Notes under the pieces: generated by a model
Told to the model about the DNA's origin: nothing
Database searches by the model: none
Seen by the model: only the letters and a program-made list of their open reading frames with translations
Source of the DNA: DASUAS01 sp036271015
Lineage (GTDB): Bacteria; Actinomycetota; Acidimicrobiia; IMCC26256; DASPTH01
Length of the DNA stretch: 19,695 nt
Direction of reading: 5' to 3'
Assembly: GCA_036271015.1 (NCBI GenBank)
Contig: DATBBL010000283.1
Span: forward strand, 1-19,695
Shown: positions 1-6,890 of the stretch, in pieces
How the letters are laid out: every line of letters begins with the position of its first letter
Numbering within the stretch: position 1 is the stretch's first letter
Position numbers and translations under genes: made by a program

Positions 1-260
1 CTTCTCTCTGCGTCAACCAGTAGGGAAGACACCGCCCTGCCGGGACGGCGGACAAGACAACGACGAGCCTCTTCGACAGGCTCCTAGTAGGTCACTCCGC
101 CCGACCGGTAGGTGTCGGGTGGGCACCCAGACCGAATCGACCGATCATCTCAGGACAACCCGGCAACACCAGGCATCAGCCCGTGCATTTGAGTCAGACC
201 CGACCCGAGTACCCACGACACAGATACTCGTTGCCCGTTCCGGCGTGCCCGTGCCGCAGT
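1..260 (-). mobile_element. Possible left end of an IS110-type element (structured non-coding)
   Basis: No protein gene is visible. Read on the minus strand the segment is a run of short hairpins: stems at 114-119/100-105 (CCCGAC/GTCGGG), at 78-83/65-70 (GAGCCT/AGGCTC), and around 35-55 (CCGCC/GGCGG). At the left edge the motif GGTGTCTTC could pair with GAAG at positions 1-4 and bases beyond the window. A structured, non-coding stretch of this size just upstream of a minus-strand gene is how IS110-group elements carry their bridge RNA before the recombinase gene. This is inference: no recombinase is inside the window. It could equally be an ordinary intergenic region with terminators. Confidence 0.22.
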
Positions 261-317
261 GCTGGCGCTGAGCCGAGCTGTCATGCGAACTGGTTCCGTT
301 CGGCCTTCCCTAGGTGA

Positions 318-334
318 GGTAGCGACGAGCTACC
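318..334 (-). terminator. Small hairpin at the end of the SnoaL-like gene
   Basis: A perfect 6-bp stem, GGTAGC/GCTACC with a 5-nt loop, overlaps the TAG stop codon of the gene ending at 330. There is no T-tract, so a terminator role is only suggested by position. Confidence 0.25.
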
Positions 335-737
335 CGTCGAGCTCGGCGAGGAACGCGCTCTTGTCCCAGTAATCGCGATGGCTGTTGACGAGCCCGTCGT
401 TGGAAAAGCTGCCCACGGCGACCGCCCGAAACTCCATTGGGCGACCAGTGGCGGTGATTGTGCCGGTGCCCGTGTACTCGAACGCAAAGAGCCTGCCGGC
501 GGTCTGGCGGTTCACGAGCGAGAAGCCGAGATCGTTGGACATCTGATACGCACCCGTGCACATTTTGGCCATTCCGTTGCGTCCTTCGAACACCAACTCG
601 AACGCGACGTCCTCGTACCTCACGTCCTCACTCACCAGACGGAGCAGCCGCTCCATCGCGGCCGAGCCATCCGGGCTTCCCGCGTGCGCGTGCAGCCGCC
701 AAGCATCGATGTAACGGTCAAGCAGATCCGGGTTCAT
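330..737 (-). CDS. SnoaL-like / NTF2-fold protein
   Basis: A 135-residue protein, the usual size for the SnoaL-like (NTF2 fold) superfamily. It begins with a helix (DLLDRYIDAWRLHA) and has the typical alternation of beta strands, with FEGRNGMAKM in the middle and a C-terminal strand holding GSFSNDGLVNSHRDYWD. Family members are small cone-shaped enzymes or binding proteins, often dimers; the ligand cannot be read from sequence. The ATG at 737 has GGAG 6 nt upstream. The gene lies 103 bp downstream of an acyl-CoA ligase on the same strand, so the pair may act in one catabolic step, for example as a hydratase, isomerase or cyclase on a CoA-activated substrate. That role is inference. Confidence 0.8.
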   Translation of the reverse strand: MNPDLLDRYIDAWRLHAHAGSPDGSAAMERLLRLVSEDVRYEDVAFELVFEGRNGMAKMCTGAYQMSNDLGFSLVNRQTAGRLFAFEYTGTGTITATGRPMEFRAVAVGSFSNDGLVNSHRDYWDKSAFLAELDG

Positions 738-840
738 TGCCGCTCCACGAAGTACACCTCTGCGGTCCGGGAAGGCGGTGACGTCCGCCTCGCCACGTAC
801 AGATTGTCGGTCCGGCTCGGATGCGCGAGCGACGGGCCGG

Positions 841-2376
841 TCAGTCGGTGGGCTCGGGGAAGCGTTCGCGGAGCTCGCGCTTGAGGATCTTGCCGCTCGG
901 GTTACGGGGGATCTCGGTCACGAACTCGACCTTCTTGACTGTCTTGAACGGGGCCAGCATGCCGCGGGTGTGCGCCATCACGTCCTCGGCGGACAAGTCG
1001 GCGTCGGAGACGACGACAACGGCGAGCGGGGATTCACCCCACTTCGCGGACGGCACGCCGATGACGGCTGCGTCGGTGATCGACGGATGGCCGAGAAGGA
1101 CGTTCTCGATCTCGGCGGGATAGACATTCTCGCCGCCGGAGATCAGCATGTCCTTGATGCGGTCGACGATCGTGACGAAGCCGTCGGTGTCCATTGTCGC
1201 CACGTCACCGGTGTGCACCCAGCCGTCGACGATCGTCTCGGCGGTGGCTTCCGGTCGGTTCCAGTAGCCGGTCATGATGTGCGGACCGCGGACGAGCACC
1301 TCTCCGGGCTCGCCGGGATCGCAGTCCGAACCGTCGTCGCGCACGACGCGTACATCGGTGTGGAAGAAGGAACGCCCGGTCGAGCCAGCGCGGGCGAGCG
1401 CATCCTCACCGGTGATCAGGCACGCCGGTCCGCACGTCTCGGTGAGCCCGTACACCTGGTGGATCTCGATACCCATCGACTCGTAGGTCTTGATCAGCTC
1501 GAGCGGCACCGGCGCGGCGCCGCTCATCACCCAGCGCAGCGTGGAGGCGCGGTGTTGTTCCGCGTCGTACACCCCGAGCATGAATTGCAGCATCGCCGGT
1601 ACCAGCAGCGTGGTGGTGATCCGCTCGTCCTGGATCTGCTTCCACGCGTCGTTCGGGTCGAAGGAGCGCATCGCTACCAGCGTCAGCCCCCGGTATGCCA
1701 CGCACAGGCTCGGTGTCAGCGCTCCGACGTGGAACATCGGCAACGAGTTGAGGAACCGGTCGTGGACCTGGAAGTCGGCGGTGCTGGTGAGCGTCTGGAT
1801 CGCCCACATCACCGTGTCGTGGGTGTGCATGACACCCTTCGGTGGTCCCGTGGTACCGCTCGTATACATGATGAACAACAGGTCGTCGTCCCATCCGGCC
1901 AACTCGGGTTCGGCGTCCGATTGCGCGCGGAGCCAGTCGTCGTAGTCGACCGCGCCGTCGGCAGCGTCACCGCCCGCCTGGATCCAGTGCTCGATCGCCG
2001 TCGCATCCCCGCGCGACTGGAGCTCGGCGGCAGCCATGGCGAACTCGGCGCCGTACACGAGTACCGTCGCGCCGGCGTCGGCGAGGATGAACTCCAGCTC
2101 GTCCGGGACGAGGCGCCAGTTGAGCGGCACGTTGACGGCACCGATCTTGCCGACGGCGTAGAACGACTCGACGAACTCAGCGCCGTTCATCAGCAGGAGG
2201 GCGACACGATCTCCCTCGCCCACACCGATCCCGCGCAGGCCGTTGGCGACGCAGTTGGCGCGGGCGTTGAGTTCGCGGTAGGTCAGCCGACGACCAGTCG
2301 CCGACTCGACGAGCGCCTCGGTGGTTGGAGCGAGATGGGCGCGTCGGCGCAGCAGGTCACCGATATTGACCGACAT
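841..2376 (-). CDS. Acyl-CoA synthetase (AMP-forming fatty-acid/aryl-CoA ligase)
   Basis: A 511-residue ANL-superfamily adenylating enzyme that activates a carboxylic acid with ATP and then forms the CoA thioester. All core motifs are present: the phosphate-binding loop YTSGTTGPPKGV (about 171-182), YGLTE (309-313), HTGD (388-391), the hinge region DRIKDMLISGGENVYP (about 405-420), and the C-terminal catalytic lysine in NPSGKILKRE (K496). Length is normal for the medium/long-chain and FadD-like branch; substrate is not predictable. The chosen ATG gives MSVNIGDLLRR, the usual N-terminus, with GGGGGG 5 nt upstream. In-frame upstream GTG codons give an unlikely extension. It lies just upstream of a SnoaL-like gene on the same strand, probably one transcript. 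Confidence 0.93.
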   Translation of the reverse strand: MSVNIGDLLRRRAHLAPTTEALVESATGRRLTYRELNARANCVANGLRGIGVGEGDRVALLLMNGAEFVESFYAVGKIGAVNVPLNWRLVPDELEFILADAGATVLVYGAEFAMAAAELQSRGDATAIEHWIQAGGDAADGAVDYDDWLRAQSDAEPELAGWDDDLLFIMYTSGTTGPPKGVMHTHDTVMWAIQTLTSTADFQVHDRFLNSLPMFHVGALTPSLCVAYRGLTLVAMRSFDPNDAWKQIQDERITTTLLVPAMLQFMLGVYDAEQHRASTLRWVMSGAAPVPLELIKTYESMGIEIHQVYGLTETCGPACLITGEDALARAGSTGRSFFHTDVRVVRDDGSDCDPGEPGEVLVRGPHIMTGYWNRPEATAETIVDGWVHTGDVATMDTDGFVTIVDRIKDMLISGGENVYPAEIENVLLGHPSITDAAVIGVPSAKWGESPLAVVVVSDADLSAEDVMAHTRGMLAPFKTVKKVEFVTEIPRNPSGKILKRELRERFPEPTD

Positions 2377-2876
2377 GTGCGCCCCCCGGGGTAGGACTCG
2401 ACACACGTCACCTACCCACACCCAGACTGCCACCTCCTAAGAGAGTGCGCTCGTGCTTGCACGGCGAGTAGGCGCGTGCGTAGCCGTCATCACACTGACC
2501 GTTCGAGCGCTGCTGCGACATCGAAGCGCCCAGCGCAGGCGGACGAGCCTGCCCCCTGAGCGCGCCAGGCGCGACGGGCGACTTGGAGCCAAAGGCCGCC
2601 GAAGCCCGACCGCCGTCGGCAGCTCGGCCGCTACGCCTCGTCGGTGCCGACTACATGCAGCCGCTTGAGCATTGCCTCGCCGTCCGAGTAGTCGTCGCTC
2701 CCCGGGTGCCTCGCCCGATGTTGATCAATCCCTACGAGGTCGTCGCCGATGATGTAGCCGTGACCTTCACGAATGACGTTCGTGGTGATACCGGCGCTGT
2801 ACCATTTGGCGCGAGTAGGACATAGGTACCGTTTCACCGCGCAGTGTCTTCGTCACTGCGTGTCGGGGGGGCAAGA
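2377..2876. other. Long intergenic stretch without a secure gene
   Basis: About 500 bp separates the divergently transcribed acyl-CoA ligase and DUF2510 genes. A good Shine-Dalgarno-like AGGAGG lies on the minus strand near 2434-2440 but is not at usable spacing from the ligase start. The only candidate gene is a weak minus-strand frame at 2631-2837. The rest has no recognisable RNA or repeat. It probably holds both promoters. Confidence 0.5.
2631..2837 (-). CDS. Doubtful small hypothetical protein
   Basis: A 68-residue open frame on the minus strand starting at a GTG without a visible ribosome binding site. The translation reads like a protein in places (GITTNVIREGHGYIIGDD) and is not repetitive. 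Third-position GC is roughly 70 percent by eye, lower than in the neighbouring metabolic genes but similar to the adjacent DUF2510 gene. I recognise no family. It may be a small real gene, the remnant of a longer one, or chance. Confidence 0.22.
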   Translation of the reverse strand: MKRYLCPTRAKWYSAGITTNVIREGHGYIIGDDLVGIDQHRARHPGSDDYSDGEAMLKRLHVVGTDEA

Positions 2877-3872
2877 ATGAACACGGGCTGGCAGGCTGAT
2901 CCGACCCATCGCCATGAGCTTCGCTATTGGAACGGTGTCGGATGGACGGAGCATGTCTCCGACGGGGGAATCCAAACCACCGACACTGACGCAACACCTG
3001 TCTCGTCCAGAACCGCTGCGGCGTGGCATCGCGATCCGACGGGTCGCGGGCAGTTTCGCTACTGGGATTCGGAGCGATGGACGCAGTGGGTGGCGGACGG
3101 TGGTATCGAGAGAGTGGACCCGGAACCTGCTCCGGACTACCCGCCGCCTCCTCCTGCGCCAGCTCCAGGTGGTCCGCCGCCTCCACCGGGAGTACCGAGC
3201 CTTGCCGCGTCGCAGCATGCGTCCTTGCGGTTTCGTTCCATTCGCGGACTCGCCATCGCCTTGTATTGCCTTCTTGGGGTCGCGATCGCGCTCGCGGTGG
3301 GCGGTGCCATTGCACTCTCAAATGAGCTCGTCAAACTCAACAGATTCGACGACCACGTGACCTTTCGGCACTACATGGATTGGCGCGACGCGCATGACAC
3401 CGTGACCGGGATTGGAGGTTGGCTGTTCATCATCGGACTGGCCGCCTTCGTCGTCTTCATCGTCTTCCTCTTCCGCGCGTCGAAGAACACGGAGCTGTGG
3501 CAAACGGAGCGCGCGCGGTGGACTTCAGGCTGGACAGTCGGAGCCTGGTTCATCCCGGCAGCCAATGTGGTGATCCCACTCTTGGTGATCCTCGAGGTGT
3601 GGAAGCGAACCCCTGGACAGGTCTCGACTCGCCGTCCCAGTAGCACGATCGTGATCGTATGTTGGATCGCACTCGTCTTCGGTTCCGCAGCGTTCTTCAC
3701 GGGTGTGGGTGCGGACGACTCCAGCACGATCAGCGAGAGTCGAACGCAGACGATCATCGGCATCGTTGGAGCCGCCGTCCTTGTCATTTCTTTGGTCATG
3801 CAGATCGTGATCGTGAAGCGATTCAGTGACCGACAGGGAAACCGCTCCGGCTTTGGTCGGAGCGGCGCTTGA
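2877..3872 (+). CDS. DUF2510 x2 / DUF4328 membrane protein
   Basis: A 331-residue protein with two N-terminal DUF2510 modules (about 4-30 and 49-76), each with the W-x-DP...RYWxxxxWTxxVxDGG pattern. A proline-rich linker (about 84-107) follows, then a membrane part with helices near 124-146, 179-199, 218-241, 257-277 and 293-314. The segment GWTVGAWFIPAANVVIP matches the signature of DUF4328. DUF2510 is a short tryptophan-rich module found mainly in actinobacterial membrane proteins; its function is unknown. The ATG at 2877 is preferred over an in-frame GTG at 2844 because GGGGGG lies about 6-7 nt before it. The gene stands alone between divergent and unrelated neighbours. Confidence 0.85.
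   Translation: MNTGWQADPTHRHELRYWNGVGWTEHVSDGGIQTTDTDATPVSSRTAAAWHRDPTGRGQFRYWDSERWTQWVADGGIERVDPEPAPDYPPPPPAPAPGGPPPPPGVPSLAASQHASLRFRSIRGLAIALYCLLGVAIALAVGGAIALSNELVKLNRFDDHVTFRHYMDWRDAHDTVTGIGGWLFIIGLAAFVVFIVFLFRASKNTELWQTERARWTSGWTVGAWFIPAANVVIPLLVILEVWKRTPGQVSTRRPSSTIVIVCWIALVFGSAAFFTGVGADDSSTISESRTQTIIGIVGAAVLVISLVMQIVIVKRFSDRQGNRSGFGRSGA
3842..3865 (+). terminator. Hairpin at the 3' end of the DUF2510 gene
   Basis: An 8-bp perfect stem, CCGCTCCG/CGGAGCGG with an 8-nt loop, lies over the last codons, just before the TGA at 3870. No clear T-run follows. It may serve as an intrinsic-like terminator in this GC-rich genome. Confidence 0.3.
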
Positions 3873-3903
3873 TCGAATTGCCTTCGGTTTGTCCTCGACG
3901 CGA

Positions 3904-4035
3904 TCAGTCGATCCCGTAGCGCTCGCCGCTAGGGCCGAGAACGAGATTGCACTCTGTGGCACGCCCGATGGACGGCGCCTGGTCGAACTCCTCGAGTAGT
4001 GGGACCGGGCCGTTCGCGCCAACCAGTGGGCAGAC
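3904..4035 (-). pseudogene. Possible 3' remnant of a protein gene
   Basis: On the minus strand an open frame of at least 43 codons ends in TGA at 3904-3906 and reads like real protein (CPLVGANGPVPLLEEF, then SIGRATECNLVLGPSGERYG). By eye about 80 percent of third positions are G or C. The frame stays open upstream to the tRNA but offers no ATG, GTG or TTG start, so it looks like a stranded C-terminus. The IGR-x4-C-x-L-x-L stretch faintly recalls an FHA-domain strand, which is too weak to name it. Chance cannot be excluded. Confidence 0.28.
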
Positions 4036-4087
4036 CGGGTGCCCGCGAACTGCACCTTGCGTGCCTGGCCCGCGGGATGCACGCGGG

Positions 4088-4133
4088 CTCGCGTCCGCCT
4101 GACGCGAGACAGCGGGGGTTGAGGACCCCCGCT
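4088..4133. terminator. Two adjacent perfect hairpins downstream of tRNA-Pro
   Basis: Two stem-loops stand 2 nt apart: CTCGCGTC/GACGCGAG (4088-4108, 5-nt loop) and AGCGGGGGT/ACCCCCGCT (4111-4133, 5-nt loop). They begin 15 nt after the encoded CCA of the minus-strand tRNA, the right place to end its transcript or guide 3' processing. No T-tract is present. Confidence 0.5.
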
Positions 4134-4148
4134 GACCTGCACCTTCGA

Positions 4149-4226
4149 TGGTCGGGATGCCGGGATTTGAACCCGGGACCTCAGCGTCCCGAACGCTGCG
4201 CGCTAACCAAACTGCGCTACATCCCG
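4149..4226 (-). tRNA. tRNA-Pro (anticodon CGG)
   Basis: A complete cloverleaf on the minus strand. The acceptor stem is CGGGATG/CATCCCG, the D-arm lies around GCGCAGTTTGGTTAGCGCG, the anticodon stem is CAGCG/CGCTG with loop TTCGGGA (anticodon CGG at 4191-4189), and the T-arm is CCGGGTTCAAATCCCGG. The discriminator is A and CCA is encoded (4149-4151). It reads proline codon CCG, which is frequent in GC-rich genomes. Nothing in the gene looks disrupted. Confidence 0.96.
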
Positions 4227-4250
4227 AAGGGGACCAGTGATGCTATCCGA

Positions 4251-4305
4251 CGGTCGATTCCGCTCCGCCGTCCCGCCCGTCCGGGCACGGCTTCGCTGCA
4301 TCTCC
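4251..4305. repeat. Palindromic dispersed repeat, copy 1 (REP-like)
   Basis: A 55-bp unit beginning CGGTCGATTCCGCTCC and ending GGCTTCGCTGCATCTCC, found again twice at the right end of the window. Its core forms a 9-bp stem (GCCGTCCCG with CGGG-C-ACGGC, one bulged C, 4267-4291) around a 6-nt loop. The other copies have a 5-nt loop but the same stem and bulge. The unit is flanked by a 9-bp direct duplication, CTATCCGAC, at 4243-4251 and 4305-4313. The right duplicate carries the TAG stop of the response regulator gene. Confidence 0.75.
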
Positions 4306-4694
4306 TATCCGACCGTCGTTTCCGGCTCGCGAGCGAGCAGCCGGTCGACGGTGCGGCGCAAGGTGCCCGGGTCGACCGGCTTCACCAGCTCGGCGTCGGC
4401 GTCGACCCGCTTGGCGAGGAAGCGGTCGGCCTCCCGGTCGAGCAGGAGCAGGATCGACACGTCGGGGATCCGCCCGGCCGAGCTCTCGAGCCGGAGGTCG
4501 ATGGTCACCGCCAGACCGCCCATGTTGGCGATCTGCATGTCGAGGATCACCAGATCGGGGCTCTGCTCACCGACGACGGTCCGCACGTCCTGGCCCCGGG
4601 TAACCTCGACGACCTCCTGGCCGGGACCCGTGCAAGCGGACTTGACCAGATCCCGCACCCACCGGGCGTCCGCGGCGACCACGATCGTGCTCAT
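4305..4694 (-). CDS. Single-domain response regulator receiver protein
   Basis: A 129-residue protein that is one REC domain with no output domain. The phospho-acceptor is D52 in LVILDMQIANMGG and the conserved lysine is K105 in ELVKPVDPGTL. Two usual residues differ: the N-terminal acidic pair is A8-D9, and the switch Ser/Thr after strand 4 is leucine (SILLLLD). It may therefore be phosphorylated atypically or act as a scaffold. The ATG has no Shine-Dalgarno sequence but TAGCGT (4708-4703, minus strand) stands 8 nt before it, as expected for leaderless transcription. The gene follows the ArsA-like pair by 66 bp on the same strand. Its 3' end coincides with a palindromic repeat. Confidence 0.85.
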   Translation of the reverse strand: MSTIVVAADARWVRDLVKSACTGPGQEVVEVTRGQDVRTVVGEQSPDLVILDMQIANMGGLAVTIDLRLESSAGRIPDVSILLLLDREADRFLAKRVDADAELVKPVDPGTLRRTVDRLLAREPETTVG

Positions 4695-4702
4695 GAGGGC
4701 AG

Positions 4703-4708
4703 ACGCTA
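4703..4708 (-). promoter_or_regulatory. Candidate -10 element of the response regulator gene
   Basis: TAGCGT fits the actinobacterial TANNNT pattern and ends 8 nt before the ATG at 4694, placing the transcript start on or next to the start codon. No convincing -35 is seen. Confidence 0.35.
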
Positions 4709-4760
4709 GCCGTCGGCCGCGGCGACACGCGAGGTGAGCGACGCGTCTCGATCGCGGGGC

Positions 4761-5888
4761 TCAGCCCGCGGCCAACAGATGGTCGGCGACCGCCCGGAGC
4801 GCGGTGAAGTCGTGTACGTCGTGGCCGAGCTCGGGCACGTGCGCCACCGACGCATCGCCGATGCGCTCCTCGAGCCCGGCGAGCTCGCGCCGTTCCCGGC
4901 CGGCGACGTCCTCGAACTCGGCGAGGTTCTCGTAGCGCAGTGCGAGCCGCGCCGCGGCGTCACCAGGCTCCGCGCCGAGCTCGAGCGCGCGTGTCCGCAG
5001 CACGTCCGGCGCCACGCCCCAATACTGGATGTGCACCCGATTGACCACGAGCGCGTCGACCGCGAACTCCCCGTCGGCGAGTCGTTGTGCGAAGTACTCC
5101 GCCTCTTCCACCGCGTCCCGCCGCGGTGACGTGATCAAGACGAATGCGGTCTCGTCGGCGGCCAGGAGCTTCATCACCTCGGCGGCGCGGTCGCGGAAGC
5201 CTTCCTCCATACCTTCGAACGCGCGGAAGAAGGCGACGACGTCGTCGACCGGCTCCGTGCCGACGACACGCGAGATCGTGCGGAGGAACGCTTGGGCCGC
5301 CATCGTGCCCACCCGCAGCGTCGTGCGGGTCGGCACCATGAGGAGGCGGAAGACCCGGTTGTCGAGCAGTCGAGTGAGCCGGCGGGGCGCGTCGAGGAAG
5401 TCGAGAGCATGACGGGTCGGCGGAGTGTCGACCACGATGAGGTCGAACCCGCCGCGGTCGTGGAGCTCGTACAGCTTCTCCATCGCCATGTACTCCTGCG
5501 TGCCCGAGAGTGCGCCGGCGATGTTGCGGTAGAAGCGGTTCTCGAGGATGCGTTGCGCCTGCTCGCCATCGAGCGCGTACGTTTGGACGAGCTGGTCGAA
5601 CGTGGTCTCGGTGTCGAGCATCATCGCGTGCAGATGCCCACCCGGAGTGGCGTCCCTCGCGGGGTCCCAGATGTCCCGCGGGATCTCGCGCGGCGCGTTG
5701 GAGAGGTGCTCGAGCCCGAGGGTGTTGGCGAGCCGCTTGGCGGGGTCGATGGTGACGACGACCGTGTCGCGCCCGCGCCGCGCGCCCTCGATGGCGAGCG
5801 TCGCGGCCGTGGTCGTCTTGCCGACGCCGCCGGTCCCGCAGCAGATCAGGATGTGGCGCTGGTCGACGAGGTCGGCGATGGCGGTCAT
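4761..5888 (-). CDS. ArsA/Get3-like ATPase, second of a pair
   Basis: A 375-residue deviant-Walker-A ATPase. The P-loop GTGGVGKTT is at 18-26, followed by VTIDPAKRLA (about 45-54) and the switch motif VDTPPTRHALDFLDAP (about 155-170). The family includes ArsA (arsenite efflux ATPase) and Get3 (tail-anchored protein targeting). This branch resembles the mycobacterial Rv3679/Rv3680 pair, known from memory, which is not a classical arsenite pump. No arsB or arsR gene is nearby. The start ATG overlaps the TGA of the upstream paralogue by 4 bp (ATGA), so the two are translationally coupled and probably form a heteromer. A 6-bp hairpin (4753-4770) overlaps the stop. Confidence 0.9.
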   Translation of the reverse strand: MTAIADLVDQRHILICCGTGGVGKTTTAATLAIEGARRGRDTVVVTIDPAKRLANTLGLEHLSNAPREIPRDIWDPARDATPGGHLHAMMLDTETTFDQLVQTYALDGEQAQRILENRFYRNIAGALSGTQEYMAMEKLYELHDRGGFDLIVVDTPPTRHALDFLDAPRRLTRLLDNRVFRLLMVPTRTTLRVGTMAAQAFLRTISRVVGTEPVDDVVAFFRAFEGMEEGFRDRAAEVMKLLAADETAFVLITSPRRDAVEEAEYFAQRLADGEFAVDALVVNRVHIQYWGVAPDVLRTRALELGAEPGDAAARLALRYENLAEFEDVAGRERRELAGLEERIGDASVAHVPELGHDVHDFTALRAVADHLLAAG

Positions 5889-6853
5889 CGGGCCGCCAGG
5901 TCGTCGAGACTGGCGATGCCCACACTCAGCTCGTCGGCGAGGATCTCGATCTCGGCCGAGCCGACGTCGGCGGTGAAGAAGTAGGGCAGCCGCAGCTGGG
6001 GGAGCGGGAGCCGCTCCGCCAGCCGTGCACACTGCTCGGCCTGGCGCCGAGCGAGATCGTCGCGGAACGAGGCCGCGTCGGCGAGCGCCCGCACCTCGCC
6101 GTCCTCGAGCGTGAGCCCGACGGCGAGCGCATCGGCGCGCACCCCGTCCTCGTCGCGGAGCGCGCCGCCCGCGGTGCCGAGCGGGGGGACGCAGCTGTTC
6201 ACCACGATGGGTCCGAGGGCGACGCCGGCGCGGTCCTCGATCGTGTACGCGGTCTCGATCAGCTCGTTAACCGGGGTCTCTTCGGGCAGGGTCACCAGCA
6301 TCACCTGGCAGCGGCTGGGGTCGGTGAGGAGCTCCACCACCTCGGCTGCCTGGCGGTTGATCGCGCCGACGCGCACGGCGTCGAGCAGCCCCCGCGCCGA
6401 GAGGAGGAAGCTGACCGCGTGTCCGGCGGCCGGCGCGTCCAGGATGATCAGGTCGGCGACGTTGGCCCGCTCCAGCTGCTTCACCTTGCCCAGCACGAGG
6501 ATGTCGCGCATGCCGGGGACCGCGGTGGCGACCACGTCGAGGGCCCCCGACCGACTGAGCCGTTTCGAGATCCGTCGCATACCGTGGTCGTCGAGGTACT
6601 CGAGCAGGGCGTCGTCGGGAGTGAGGGTGCGCGCCCGCACCCCCGGCCGGAGCTCCGCTTCCTCATAGGTGAGCGCCGCCTCGCCGAAGCAGGACGCGAG
6701 CCCCGATTTGCCCTCGACCTCGACGATCAGCACGCTCATGCCCGTGCGGGCCGCTGCGGTGGCCAGCGCGGCGGTCACCGTCGTCTTGCCGACCCCACCT
6801 TTGCCCGCCACGATCACGACCCGGGAGGTCGCGCAGAAGCGCTCGAGGTCCAT
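5885..6853 (-). CDS. ArsA/Get3-like ATPase, first of a pair
   Basis: A 322-residue ArsA-family ATPase. The P-loop GKGGVGKTT is at 17-25, followed by VEVEGKSGLASCFG and the switch LIILDAPAAGHAVSFL (about 142-157). It differs from its downstream partner in length and in the DP motif (VEVEGK in place of TIDPAK), as expected for the two non-identical subunits of this actinobacterial pair. The chosen ATG gives MDLERFCATSRVVIVAGKGG. It lies 38 nt from the proposed start of the divergent NfeD-like gene. TAGCAT ends 8 nt upstream, which suggests a leaderless start, although GGTGG also stands close to the ATG. Longer starts (for example at 6880) exist but would run into the NfeD gene. Confidence 0.88.
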   Translation of the reverse strand: MDLERFCATSRVVIVAGKGGVGKTTVTAALATAAARTGMSVLIVEVEGKSGLASCFGEAALTYEEAELRPGVRARTLTPDDALLEYLDDHGMRRISKRLSRSGALDVVATAVPGMRDILVLGKVKQLERANVADLIILDAPAAGHAVSFLLSARGLLDAVRVGAINRQAAEVVELLTDPSRCQVMLVTLPEETPVNELIETAYTIEDRAGVALGPIVVNSCVPPLGTAGGALRDEDGVRADALAVGLTLEDGEVRALADAASFRDDLARRQAEQCARLAERLPLPQLRLPYFFTADVGSAEIEILADELSVGIASLDDLAAR

Positions 6854-6861
6854 GTCCACCG

Positions 6862-6867
6862 ATGCTA
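6862..6867 (-). promoter_or_regulatory. Candidate -10 element of the ArsA-like operon
   Basis: TAGCAT on the minus strand, 8 nt before the ATG at 6853, fits TANNNT. It lies in the roughly 40-bp gap shared with the divergent NfeD-like gene. Confidence 0.3.
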
Positions 6868-6890
6868 CGGGAGTCCTCATCGCGCGCCGG

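Noticed and set aside
778..2394. Long plus-strand open frame opposite the acyl-CoA ligase
   Set aside because: It is antisense to a gene with complete ANL motifs, has no family signature and a composition rich in Arg, His and Asp, typical of shadow frames in GC-rich DNA.
4149..4226. Protein-coding reading of the plus strand through tRNA-Pro (CRDLNPGPQRPERC)
   Set aside because: This is the well-known translation artefact of a tRNA complement, not a gene.
4761..6853. Arsenite resistance operon
   Set aside because: Although the ATPases are ArsA-like, no arsB, arsC, arsD or arsR gene is adjacent, and the paired arrangement fits the Rv3679/Rv3680 type better.
6852..6890. ATG at 6852 as start of the NfeD-like protein
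   Set aside because: It overlaps the divergent ArsA-like start codon (shared CATG) and adds residues before an otherwise canonical signal peptide that begins at 6891.
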